A stretch of DNA of 12,863 bases from Lonsdalea britannica (GCF_946477055.1 NZ_CAMKXG010000086.1:1-12863); one strand, 5' to 3'. Shown: positions 1-6,765, numbered from the stretch's first letter. The notes: generated by a model not told the origin, from the letters alone. A program made the numbers and translations.

Positions 1-23
1 TTCTTCGCCGATAGACAGAATGC

Positions 24-56
24 AAGCGCGCGATACGGCGCGCTTCACCGCTTTTT
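24..56 (+). terminator. Possible intrinsic terminator of a gene left of the window
   Basis: AAGCGCGC (24-31) and GCGCGCTT (38-45) form a perfect 8-bp stem with a 6-base loop, followed after five bases by CTTTTT. A TAG stop at 12-14 in one plus frame would place this just after an upstream coding region, but that gene cannot be confirmed. The gap before the T run makes this a moderate call. Confidence 0.4.
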
Positions 57-269
57 CTCGCCAGTAGTGACCTCATGGCGGCTTTTCGCGCGCGTCTCCC
101 GGCGGGAACGTTCAGTCAGCAAGCATTTAGGATTTTTCCTTTCCGTCCTCTCCTCACGCCCCTCCTGTCCGTGCTCTCATCAGAAATCCCCGCCCGCGTT
201 GACGCCGCCCGATGTCGGACATCTTCGACGATCGTGATCGTTTGGTGAGGCTATCTAAAACATAACTGA

Positions 270-335
270 ACACATGTGTACATTTTATTGACAACTTGAT
301 CCGCTTAGTGCAAAACTGAACCGTACAGTATGGTT
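270..335. promoter_or_regulatory. Palindrome cluster, candidate operators/promoter upstream of the DUF3313 gene
   Basis: This 66-base AT-rich stretch contains a perfect palindrome ACACATGTGT (270-279), an overlapping TGTACA (277-282), a consensus -35 hexamer TTGACA (288-293), and a near-perfect 8-1-8 inverted repeat AACCGTAC-A-GTATGGTT (319-335, one mismatch between half-sites). The last has the size and symmetry of a TetR-type operator. No convincing -10 hexamer lies 17 bases from the TTGACA, so the exact promoter is not assigned. The region probably controls the lipoprotein gene at 468. Confidence 0.4.
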
Positions 336-467
336 TTGAGCGCAGCATGCTGAATGTCCTTATCGACGACGGCCCGATTTCTCAAAGCTGCTGACTTAGC
401 GAAAAAACGGCGTCACTCGCACGACGCTTTCCGACCGACATTGGTGATCTTTTAGAAGGTTTTACGA

Positions 468-1130
468 ATGAGCACATTGACCAAGGTGTACCGCCCCGCA
501 GTTTTGATCGTTGCCATGGCCTTAGCGGGTTGCGCTGGCACACAACCGGCCCGTTACGCGGGTATTGACTCGGCCTCTCAGCTGCAGCCCAACACCGGTG
601 ATGAATCCGATCGCATCCCATTCCGCTATGCCGCGCCGGTCGACTGGAAAAAATATTCGCATGTCATCATCGACCCCGTAACCGTTTATCAGGGTAGCGA
701 TAACCAGTTTGGCGATATGGATCAGGAAGATCGCCAGGCATTGGCGAAATACATGCAGGATCGTTTTAGCGAAAGCCTGAGAACCCGTTTTACCGAAGCC
801 ACCGCTCCCACTCCGGGCGCCATCAGGGTCAAACTGACGCTGACCGGGGCAGAAACCACGACTCAGGTCGTCGGTACGGTTACGAAATTTGATCTCGCGG
901 GCGGGCCTTACAACATCGTGCAGTCTATTCGCGGTAAAGAAGGCATGCTGAGCGGTTCTGTCAGCTATGCGGTGGAAATACACGATGCCGCCAGCAACCA
1001 GTTGCTTAACGCCTACGTTGCCAAGCAGTATCCGAATGCCATGAACATCGGTGCCACCTTCGGTTCGCTGAGCGCGGCGGAAGTCGGCCTCGATAAAGGG
1101 GCGGATGAACTGGTCGAGATGCTGAAGTAA
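468..1130 (+). CDS. DUF3313-type outer-membrane lipoprotein
   Basis: A 220-residue predicted lipoprotein. Residues 1-21 form a short signal peptide with a hydrophobic stretch (about 10-20) ending in the lipobox L-A-G-C, with Cys22 as the lipidated residue. Ala follows the Cys, so outer-membrane sorting rather than inner-membrane retention is expected. The mature part resembles the DUF3313 family in length and in its alternating beta-strand character (for example residues 119-129 and 157-170) and carries no catalytic motif that I recognise. The function of the family is unknown; members are usually annotated only as lipoproteins. The start is supported by AGAAGG eight bases upstream. The gene stands alone; a 177-base gap containing a hairpin separates it from the small lipoprotein downstream. 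Family assignment is from memory of the sequence type; the lipoprotein call is firm. Confidence 0.8.
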   Translation: MSTLTKVYRPAVLIVAMALAGCAGTQPARYAGIDSASQLQPNTGDESDRIPFRYAAPVDWKKYSHVIIDPVTVYQGSDNQFGDMDQEDRQALAKYMQDRFSESLRTRFTEATAPTPGAIRVKLTLTGAETTTQVVGTVTKFDLAGGPYNIVQSIRGKEGMLSGSVSYAVEIHDAASNQLLNAYVAKQYPNAMNIGATFGSLSAAEVGLDKGADELVEMLK

Positions 1131-1151
1131 TCCGTACTCACGGTGGAAGGT

Positions 1152-1177
1152 ACGCCAGACGGATCCCCGTCCGGCGT
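1152..1177 (+). terminator. Hairpin between the two lipoprotein genes (terminator-like, no U tract)
   Basis: ACGCC-A-GACGG (1152-1162), loop ATCC, CCGTC-C-GGCGT (1167-1177) form a 10-bp stem with a single A/C mismatch, 21 bases after the stop of the DUF3313 gene. No T run follows, so it may attenuate transcription or protect the 3' end rather than terminate fully. Confidence 0.35.
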
Positions 1178-1307
1178 CCGGATGCCGAACCTTGCAGTCC
1201 AGTGAAAAGTGTTTGCAGCATGCGAAACGGAGCAGGTTATCGGCACATCATCGGCCGCCTCTGCATTGCGTTCAACACCAGGGAACACCAACGACAGGAG
1301 CCCTACG

Positions 1308-1469
1308 ATGAAAATACGACTCTTACTCACGTGCCTCGCAGCGACGCTTCTACTGAACGGATGTATCGTTGTCGACGGTCACCACCGGGATCGTCATCCT
1401 CGTCCGCACTATGACGACAATCGTTCATACGGCGATCGCGATCATCATCGCGGACGTGATTACCGCTAA
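1308..1469 (+). CDS. Small His/Asp/Arg-rich lipoprotein
   Basis: A 53-residue protein starting at the ATG at 1308, chosen because ACAGGAG lies just upstream (1294-1300) and because this start yields a textbook lipoprotein signal: Lys/Arg at positions 3-4, a leucine-rich core, and the lipobox L-N-G-C with Cys19. Longer upstream starts in the same frame would bury this signal. The mature peptide is only about 35 residues and is dominated by His, Asp, Arg and Tyr, including two His-His pairs; Ile follows the Cys. I do not recognise a named family. The composition suggests an unfolded tail that could bind metal ions or polyanions, but that is inference. It ends a few bases before a very strong terminator. 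Confidence 0.7.
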   Translation: MKIRLLLTCLAATLLLNGCIVVDGHHRDRHPRPHYDDNRSYGDRDHHRGRDYR

Positions 1470-1476
1470 TTAAGAC

Positions 1477-1510
1477 AAACGCGGGCGGCGATAACTCGCC
1501 GCCCGCGTTT
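1477..1510. terminator. Strong, probably bidirectional intrinsic terminator
   Basis: A 15-bp perfect inverted repeat, AAACGCGGGCGGCGA (1477-1491) and TCGCCGCCCGCGTTT (1496-1510), with the 4-base loop TAAC. The ends of the stem are AAAC and GTTT, so either strand yields a GC-rich stem with a short U run. It sits eight bases after the stop of the small lipoprotein and lies between that gene and the convergent IclR-type gene, for which I see no other terminator. Confidence 0.8.
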
Positions 1511-1679
1511 CACCCACCGTGTTTAAGTCACCACTTCCAACCCCTTTATCAACCGCATTCACGTCCCTCCGACACGGCTATCGGGATAGAACAAATGCGC
1601 GTCCCCACCGAGAAACTGACCGTTCACATCATCTCTCGAAATAAGGTCACAGCAGGTCTGAAAGGAAGTAAAAATAGGG

Positions 1680-2417
1680 TTAGCAGGGTTCGATTTTTTG
1701 TTTTGTATTGCCGAACTTTTCCTGCAACATGCGATGGACAAGATCTTGCAGCGCCGAAGACGACCAACGGCAGGACGGACCGCTCATTCCCAAGGCCGCG
1801 ACGACCCGGCCTTGTTTGTAGAGCGGCATAGCGACGCAGCACAGGCCCGGTTCGACCTGTTCCAGATCGAGTGCAAAACCCTGTACGGCAATCGCCTTCA
1901 GTTCGACGCCCAGTGACGTCGACACTTTCCCCGCACGCCGCAGACTCCGCATCAGCCCGACATCGTTAGCCAGAAGGATTTTACCAATGGCGGAAGTAGT
2001 CAGCCCCTCACGGTTGCCACAGGGACAGGTTGCCCGCAACAGGCTGCCATCGCACTCCACGGAATCGATACAGAGATACTCGCTCGTGCCGCACGGGACG
2101 GCCAGATAGCAGGTTTCGCCGCTGATTTCGGCGAAGCGCCGCAGCACCGGTCCAAACGTGGCGCGCAGCGCGGAGTCTTCGTCGGTCAGCGGCTGAGCCA
2201 ACTCGCGCAGGCGCAACCCTAGCGCGTAACGCGTGCCGTTACGCGTGACGTAGCCCATGGCCGCCAGCGTATTCAGCAGGCCGTGCAGCGTGCTTTTGTT
2301 AAGCCCCAGCTGCGTCGTCAGGTCTACCAGACGGGATTCCCCACCGGCCGCGGCAATCGCTTCCAGCAACGCCATCGCCCGCTCAACAGACTGGATCCTT
2401 CGGTTATCGTCGATCAT
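1680..2417 (-). CDS. IclR-family transcriptional regulator, cysteine-rich
   Basis: A 245-residue IclR-type regulator. Residues about 7-66 form the winged helix-turn-helix (SVERAMALLEAI, then LTTQLGLNKSTLHGLLNTL and the wing GYVTRNGTRYALG). Residues about 80-235 form the effector-binding domain, with the family hallmarks TTSAIGKILLA (140-150), a GFALDLEQ-type segment (180-187) and SGPSCRW (212-218). The chosen ATG at 2417 has GAGAGGG five bases upstream; an in-frame ATG ten codons earlier lacks this. It diverges from the SsuA-like gene and probably controls it, and perhaps the wider sulfur locus; this is inferred from position only. Odd feature: ten cysteines (103, 109, 116, 122, 131, 133, 193, 194, 216, 245), all in the effector half, which suggests thiol, sulfur-compound or metal sensing. 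Confidence 0.9.
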   Translation of the reverse strand: MIDDNRRIQSVERAMALLEAIAAAGGESRLVDLTTQLGLNKSTLHGLLNTLAAMGYVTRNGTRYALGLRLRELAQPLTDEDSALRATFGPVLRRFAEISGETCYLAVPCGTSEYLCIDSVECDGSLLRATCPCGNREGLTTSAIGKILLANDVGLMRSLRRAGKVSTSLGVELKAIAVQGFALDLEQVEPGLCCVAMPLYKQGRVVAALGMSGPSCRWSSSALQDLVHRMLQEKFGNTKQKIEPC

Positions 2418-2555
2418 CCTTTCCCTCTCAAACCGCCACTGCGGCAATCCGTCCCTTCAAGATAGAGTCAGGAAAGATAGCATCGTATGGGGTTTACGTC
2501 GCACGCCTGTCGGCCAGTTAAAACTAATAGGAATATTAAAAAATATTTCATTATT

Positions 2556-2604
2556 TTAAGGTTATAAATTCTCTCTGATAAGGTTTTTCCTTAATTTGCC
2601 TTAA
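2556..2604 (+). promoter_or_regulatory. Candidate control region of the ssuA-like gene with repeated TTAAGG/CCTTAA elements
   Basis: The AT-rich end of the divergent intergenic region carries TTAAGG (2556-2561), ATAAGG (2578-2583) and two direct CCTTAA copies (2589-2594, 2599-2604). The copies are spaced 22, 11 and 10 bases apart, roughly whole helical turns. A -10-like TATAAA lies at 2563-2568 without a good -35, as expected for an activator-dependent promoter. Sulfonate genes in enterobacteria are known to need CysB/Cbl-type activators, but I cannot assign a site to them here. Confidence 0.35.
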
Positions 2605-2618
2605 GAGACGACGCCATC

Positions 2619-3566
2619 ATGAAAACCTCCCTACGTCATACCGCTCTCGCGCTGCTGTTGGCGGGGGTGTCCGCCTCTGCGGTCGCCGCCTCCCAGCCTG
2701 AAGCCATCAACATCGGGTATCAGAAAGCCAATATTTTTGCCCTGCTGAAATACCGGGGAACCTTGGATGAAAAATTTAAACAGCAGGGCATTCAGGTGCG
2801 CTGGATCGAGTTTCCTGCCGGGCCGCAGATGCTGGAAGGATTGAACGTCGGCAGTATCGATCTGGCGGCCACCGGCGATGCCCCGCCCGCCTTTGCGCAA
2901 GCGGCGCAGGCCGATCTGATTTATCTGGCGCACTCCCCCGCCAATCCGAAAACGGAAGCTATCGTCGTACCGGGTGACTCCTCCATCAAATCGGTGGCGG
3001 ATCTCAAAGGGAAGCGCGTGGCGCTGAACAAAGGCTCGGACGTCAATTACCTGCTGGTGAAAGCGCTGGAAGACGCCGGTCTGAGCTATCGCGATATCAC
3101 GCCCGTCTATCTGACGCCCAGCGATGCGCGCGCGGCATTTCAGCGCGGCGCGGTGGACGCCTGGGTGATCTGGGATCCGTTTCTGGCCGAGGTAGAAAGC
3201 AATGCAGGCGCCAGACAGATTCGCAACGCGGAAGGTTTAGTGCCGCACTACACGTTCTATCTCGCCAGCCGGAAGTTCGCGGAAACCTGGCCGCAGACGG
3301 CCGAACAGGTGGTAAACGAACTGGGGTCACTCAGCCAGTGGGCCAACAGCAACCCGGCGGACGCCGCCGCGATCCTGTCACAGTCGACCGGGCTGGATCG
3401 CGCCATCTGGAGCAAAGCGCTGGCGAGAATGCCCTATGGCGCCGAACGCATGACGCCGGAGGTGTTTAGCCAACAGCAGGCGCTGGCGGATAAATTCACG
3501 CAGATTGGGCTACTGCCGACCAAGGTCAACGTCGCCAGCGCGACCTGGTCATTGGACAAAAAGTGA
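2619..3566 (+). CDS. ssuA: SsuA-like periplasmic sulfonate-binding protein
   Basis: A 315-residue substrate-binding protein of an aliphatic-sulfonate ABC importer. Residues 1-23/24 are a Sec signal peptide ending S-A-V-A-A. The mature protein starts with the family segment INIGYQKANIFALLK, then EFPAGPQMLEGLNVGSIDL (about 64-82), the TGDAPPAFAQAA ligand-pocket region, SVADLKGKRVALNKGS, and YLTPSDARAAFQRGAVDAW followed by IWDPF. These match E. coli SsuA as I remember it. Length is normal. The gene is monocistronic: a hairpin lies 50 bases downstream and the next gene is convergent, so the usual SsuB ATPase and SsuC permease are absent. It must use a transporter encoded elsewhere. The start is fixed by the signal peptide; the Shine-Dalgarno sequence is weak. 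A related sulfonate, taurine or sulfate-ester ligand cannot be excluded. Confidence 0.85.
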   Translation: MKTSLRHTALALLLAGVSASAVAASQPEAINIGYQKANIFALLKYRGTLDEKFKQQGIQVRWIEFPAGPQMLEGLNVGSIDLAATGDAPPAFAQAAQADLIYLAHSPANPKTEAIVVPGDSSIKSVADLKGKRVALNKGSDVNYLLVKALEDAGLSYRDITPVYLTPSDARAAFQRGAVDAWVIWDPFLAEVESNAGARQIRNAEGLVPHYTFYLASRKFAETWPQTAEQVVNELGSLSQWANSNPADAAAILSQSTGLDRAIWSKALARMPYGAERMTPEVFSQQQALADKFTQIGLLPTKVNVASATWSLDKK

Positions 3567-3616
3567 TATGGTTTTAACCGCACGGTCGTCCCATCCTCCG
3601 GAGCGACTCACAGTAA

Positions 3617-3642
3617 AAGGCCACGTTTCATGACGTGGCCTT
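3617..3642 (+). terminator. Terminator hairpin after the ssuA-like gene
   Basis: AAGGCCACGT (3617-3626), a 6-base loop TTCATG, and ACGTGGCCTT (3633-3642) form a perfect 10-bp stem. The trailing sequence is only weakly T-rich (GCGTTGTG), so termination may be partial, but position and stem strength fit a 3' end. Confidence 0.7.
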
Positions 3643-3846
3643 GCGTTGTGATCGCTCAAGCCCCCGTCTTCTCTCCGCCTGCCATGCCCGCCTTCATCGT
3701 GTTCGGACAGTGCGGTTCCAATCAAAACTCTGCCCTTGATCCCAACCTGAACACAGGTGATCTCTATCAATCACGACGGCCACTTTCTGCGAACCGCCAT
3801 CCCACGGGAATCCCTCTCGTTTCTCAATCAGCGTTTAGGCGGACAG

Positions 3847-3875
3847 AAAAAAAGCGGGCGCGCTGGCCCGCCTTG
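3847..3875 (-). terminator. Intrinsic terminator of the MFS-monooxygenase unit
   Basis: Read on the minus strand, AAGGCGGGC, a 6-base loop, and GCCCGCTT form a stem followed at once by a run of T (seven A on the plus strand, 3847-3853). It lies about 17 bases after the stop codon at 3892. This is a standard rho-independent terminator. Confidence 0.85.
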
Positions 3876-3891
3876 TGGCTGTTCCTCGCTG

Positions 3892-5121
3892 CTACGCGGT
3901 TTTCTGCTCCTGTCCCCCGTTGCCAACCTGCCAGATAAAGGTCGGCGCGTGACCGTTAACCAGCCAGTCGCCGATATTCCGCGACTTGTAAATCACCGGA
4001 TTGTGGGACGCCAGCGTGCGCGCGTTGCGCCAGTGGCGATCCAACGCCTTGCTAACTCGCGTATCGGAAGCGCCGAGCGCGTTGAATAGCTCGGTCGCCG
4101 CTCGCGGCACCAGCTCGCTGGCGATCACCTGCGCCTGCGCCGCCTCCACTTCCGCAATACTGTTGACGCGTAGCTTGAGGGCATCATCGTCCGACACATG
4201 GACTTCGTACGCCTGCTGCAGCGACTGGGTGGCCGCGATCACCGCCGCTTCCGTGGCATAGGCCCAGCTGGAAATCTGGCCGACGACCTGCAACACCTGC
4301 ACATCCTCTTTCGGCAGCGCGGCATTGCTATGGCTATAGATCCGCTTGCGTTGTCGAACGCCCTCGGCCGCATCGCGCGCAATTGCCCGACCGATACCGG
4401 CCAGCGTCGCTAACAGCATGTGCTGATAAAACGCCGTCTGATACAGGAAGCGGTCCGCAAAATCGTACACGTGCCCGGCGTCGACCTGCGCCTCGGTAAA
4501 GCGGGTGGTGCCGCTGCCGGTCAGCCGCTGACCAAAGCCATCCCAATCGTCCTCCCGCAGCACGCCGTCCTGATGCGTACTGACGATAGCAATCACATCC
4601 CGTCCGTTATCGCGGCGACGGGCATACACATCGATCCAGTCCGCGAACAGCGCGCCGGTGCTGTAAAACTTCTCGCCGTTCAGCGTCCAGCCGTGCGGCG
4701 CAGGCTCAACGTGGGTAATGACATCGCCCAGATTGATGTTGCCGATCTCAGTCCAGCCGCTGCCCACCAGCTCACCGTCCAGAAAGCGCAGGAACCAGCG
4801 ATCGCGCTCCGGCGTGTCCGGCGCATTGAGGCGATCTTCCACGAAGGCGAAATGCGCGCGCAGCGCCTGCGGCAGGTTGGAATCGGCCTCCGCCAGCTCT
4901 GTCAGCAGGCGAAACAGCTGAGGCAGCGACGCGCTCTGTCCGCCCTTCTCTTTAGGGATACGCACGGCACCGAATCCCGCCTCCTTTAGCCAGCGGATGG
5001 GTTCATAGGGTAGCTCCCGGCGCCGTTCACGATCGGTTGCGCCGGCAGCGATACGGGCAAAGAGGGGGCGGAATTGCGCCGCCAGGGTTTCATAGTCAGT
5101 CCCGGTCGAAAGTAAGGTCAT
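3892..5121 (-). CDS. DszC/SfnB-like flavin monooxygenase (acyl-CoA dehydrogenase fold)
   Basis: A 409-residue protein of the acyl-CoA dehydrogenase superfamily, in the branch that contains DszC, SfnB/SfnC and related sulfur-acquisition enzymes. The N-terminal helical part includes LPYEPIRWLKEAGFGAVRIPKEKGG (about 38-61), the middle beta domain GWTEIGNI and NGEKFYSTGALFADW (148-162), and the C-terminal helical domain RHWRNARTLASHNPVIYK (362-379). The last matches the DszC segment bearing catalytic histidines; His373 aligns with one of them and Leu370 sits where DszC has another (from memory). It probably uses FMNH2 and O2 on a sulfur compound rather than acyl-CoA. The ATG at 5121 is chosen because AAGGAG lies six bases upstream; a frame-open ATG at 5172 lacks one. 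It overlaps the MFS gene by 26 nt. Confidence 0.8.
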   Translation of the reverse strand: MTLLSTGTDYETLAAQFRPLFARIAAGATDRERRRELPYEPIRWLKEAGFGAVRIPKEKGGQSASLPQLFRLLTELAEADSNLPQALRAHFAFVEDRLNAPDTPERDRWFLRFLDGELVGSGWTEIGNINLGDVITHVEPAPHGWTLNGEKFYSTGALFADWIDVYARRRDNGRDVIAIVSTHQDGVLREDDWDGFGQRLTGSGTTRFTEAQVDAGHVYDFADRFLYQTAFYQHMLLATLAGIGRAIARDAAEGVRQRKRIYSHSNAALPKEDVQVLQVVGQISSWAYATEAAVIAATQSLQQAYEVHVSDDDALKLRVNSIAEVEAAQAQVIASELVPRAATELFNALGASDTRVSKALDRHWRNARTLASHNPVIYKSRNIGDWLVNGHAPTFIWQVGNGGQEQKTA

Positions 5122-6574
5122 GATGTGCTCCTTGATCGTGATGATCGTCAATGTCCTGACGGGTCGGTTCATGACGAACCGCGAGTAAGAAGAAGATGGG
5201 GATAATGGCGCTCAGCGAGACAATCCAGAACATGTTGGTGCCGTAGGCCGCCTGTAGCAGCGGCAGGATAAACAGCGCCAGCGCACTGCCGATGCCGGAC
5301 AGCGAGCGGCTAAAGCCAACGCCGGTGGCGCGGATAGAGGTTGGGTAAGACAGCGCCGGGTAGATCATCAGTTGGGCGCCCGGACCGAAGCCTTCGGCAA
5401 ACAGCCACAGCCCCAGCATCAGAATGGCGATGACCACGCCTATCGTCGCCTGAGGTTGACCAATCAGCGCCAGCGCGATGAGCGCGATGAACTGCAGGGC
5501 AAAACCCGCGATCGCCACGTGGCGCGAAGGGTATTTCCAGGCCAGCCGCATCCCCAGCAGGCCGCCGGTGAAGGCGAACAGCGCATTCAGCCCCAGCGAG
5601 GCCGAGATGGTTTCAAACACGCCCGCCCCCAAAAATTGCGCCAGAATGGACGGCAGGAAGAAGGCGATGGCGGTGTATTCGAAGGAAATACACACGTTCA
5701 TCACCCCGGCGACGATGGTGCGTTCGCGATAGGGCTTCTGGAACAGTACCCGGAAGCTGACCTTGGGTTGGTGGGACGTCTTGCGCGACGTCTTATCCAC
5801 GGCCTCGTGGGCAGCAATGCCGTAGGAGTCGCGCAGAATTCGCGCCGCGCCCTTGAGATCGCCCTGATTCGCCGCCCACAGGGGAGACTCATTCATAAAC
5901 TTGCGGCGTACCGCGATAATCAGCAGGGCCGGAACCGCGCCAAACAGCAGCGAAGCGCGCCACAGCCAGTCGAGATGCTGTTCGGGCAGCAGGAAGTAGA
6001 GGCCGAAGATGATCAGGAAGCAGGACGATGACGCCGCGTACCACATGGGGCACCACGCCGCCAACCGGGCCGCCTTGTTGCCCTTGCCGGCAAATTTGGA
6101 GAATTCGGCCAGATAGGACATCGCCACCGGCAGGTCGATCCCGACGCCGATCCCCATCAGGAAACGCGCGCCAATCAGCACCCATACGTTCGGCGCCAAC
6201 CCGGCGGCAATCGCGGAGACGACGAAAAACAACATATCCGCCATGAAGATGGAATAACGGCCATATTTATCCGTCAGCCAGCCGCCGATCAGATTGCCGA
6301 TGATGGTGCCGATCATGATGGATGACGTCACCAGCCCGGTGAGCACCGGCGTGAGTTGAAACTCTCTGACGACATCATCAATCCCGTATGACAGCGTGGT
6401 CAGATCGTAGGCGTCGAGAAAGACTCCGCCCAGCGCCAGAAAGATGATCATCCTGGCATAGCTGTTTTTCTCGCTGCGGGTGTTGATCAACCTCGCCACG
6501 TCGCTCACCGAGCTAATGGGAATGGACCCTGATGCAGACCCTCTGATGTCGGTGTCAATCGGTAACGTACTCAT
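5096..6574 (-). CDS. MFS transporter (sugar/aromatic-acid:H+ symporter type)
   Basis: A 492-residue major facilitator with about 12 hydrophobic segments. The first helix carries FLDAYDLTT (52-60), the Asp pair of the sugar/aromatic-acid symporter branch. Motif A follows helix 2 (GGWLTDKYGRY, 97-107), and RFLMGIGVGIDLPVAMSYLAEF (137-158) is the helix 4-5 signature. A long hydrophilic loop lies near residues 210-280 between the two halves. The substrate is not deducible; its coupling to a DszC/SfnB-like enzyme suggests an organosulfur compound or an oxidised product. It is the first gene of a two-gene unit, with a promoter about 45-75 bases upstream. The start has GAGG eleven bases upstream, which is long spacing; no better start retains the N-terminus. 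Confidence 0.85.
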   Translation of the reverse strand: MSTLPIDTDIRGSASGSIPISSVSDVARLINTRSEKNSYARMIIFLALGGVFLDAYDLTTLSYGIDDVVREFQLTPVLTGLVTSSIMIGTIIGNLIGGWLTDKYGRYSIFMADMLFFVVSAIAAGLAPNVWVLIGARFLMGIGVGIDLPVAMSYLAEFSKFAGKGNKAARLAAWCPMWYAASSSCFLIIFGLYFLLPEQHLDWLWRASLLFGAVPALLIIAVRRKFMNESPLWAANQGDLKGAARILRDSYGIAAHEAVDKTSRKTSHQPKVSFRVLFQKPYRERTIVAGVMNVCISFEYTAIAFFLPSILAQFLGAGVFETISASLGLNALFAFTGGLLGMRLAWKYPSRHVAIAGFALQFIALIALALIGQPQATIGVVIAILMLGLWLFAEGFGPGAQLMIYPALSYPTSIRATGVGFSRSLSGIGSALALFILPLLQAAYGTNMFWIVSLSAIIPIFFLLAVRHEPTRQDIDDHHDQGAHHDLTFDRD

Positions 6575-6619
6575 ACTTTTGGCATCCTCGCTATTCTTTT
6601 ATGTGCAGGTGAAACTACG

Positions 6620-6648
6620 GTTATAAGACGAAGATTTTGCGTTCACAA
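6620..6648 (-). promoter_or_regulatory. Sigma70-type promoter for the MFS-monooxygenase unit
   Basis: On the minus strand, TTGTGA (6648-6643) and TATAAC (6625-6620) are separated by exactly 17 bases. This gives 4/6 and 5/6 matches to consensus and a leader of roughly 40 bases. Upstream lies a strongly AT-rich stretch (about 6650-6710) of the kind bound by CysB/Cbl-type activators, but no specific site can be assigned. Confidence 0.55.
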
Positions 6649-6709
6649 ACAACATTTATGTCTTTAAAATTCATTAAATAACAATAAGATAACCATAAAA
6701 ACAACGGCA

Positions 6710-6735
6710 ACCGAACCGCTCTTCAGCGGCCCGGT
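6710..6735 (-). terminator. Weak terminator hairpin after the metQ-like gene
   Basis: ACCG-AA-CCGCT (6710-6720), loop CTTC, AGCGG-CC-CGGT (6725-6735) form a stem of 9 pairs with a 2x2 internal loop. On the minus strand a TTGTTTTTAT run follows eight bases later. It lies 30 bases after the metQ-like stop and separates that unit from the MFS promoter. Termination may be incomplete, allowing read-through. Confidence 0.45.
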
Positions 6736-6765
6736 CTCGACGATGAAATGACACAATGAGGACAG

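Larger units (their letters stand above)
1..467. other. Gene-poor leader region upstream of the DUF3313 lipoprotein
   Basis: I see no convincing gene here. A plus-strand frame is open from the left edge to about 234, but its composition (many Arg, Ser and Pro, no motif) does not look like a protein. A small minus-strand frame (222-154) has no good ribosome binding site. The stretch holds a hairpin with a T run near its left end (24-56), a cluster of palindromes at 270-335 with a TTGACA hexamer, and the ribosome binding site of the next gene: AGAAGG at 454-459, eight bases before the ATG at 468. The AT-rich part (240-350) is the likely control region for the lipoprotein gene. Confidence 0.5.
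3567..3891. other. Convergent intergenic region with two terminators
   Basis: A 325-base gap between the 3' ends of the ssuA-like gene and the DszC/SfnB-like gene. It holds one hairpin for each direction (3617-3642 and 3847-3875). The 200 bases between them show no plausible gene; open frames through it have no ribosome binding site or recognisable motif. It could be a decayed remnant, but nothing proves that. Confidence 0.6.

Noticed and set aside
1..234. Plus-strand frame open from the left edge to a stop near 234
   Set aside because: The translation is Arg/Ser/Pro-rich without motifs, and a terminator-like hairpin lies inside it.
154..348. Minus-strand frame whose part after the Met at 222 reads MSDIGRRQRGR, like the start of a TetR-type regulator
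   Set aside because: It stops 12 residues later, has no ribosome binding site, and other frames downstream show no TetR helix-turn-helix. A frameshifted remnant is possible but unsupported.
2531..2549. AT-rich imperfect inverted repeat GAATATT...AAATATTTC in the iclR-ssuA intergenic region
   Set aside because: The arms do not align as a proper palindrome, and such matches are common in AT-rich sequence.
3567..3891. Possible small genes in the convergent gap
   Set aside because: Frames cross the terminator hairpins, lack ribosome binding sites and have no recognisable motif.
6574..6586. Four-codon upstream frame (M-P-K-V) whose stop overlaps the MFS start
   Set aside because: Its ATG directly abuts the GAGG sequence, too close for initiation; probably chance.
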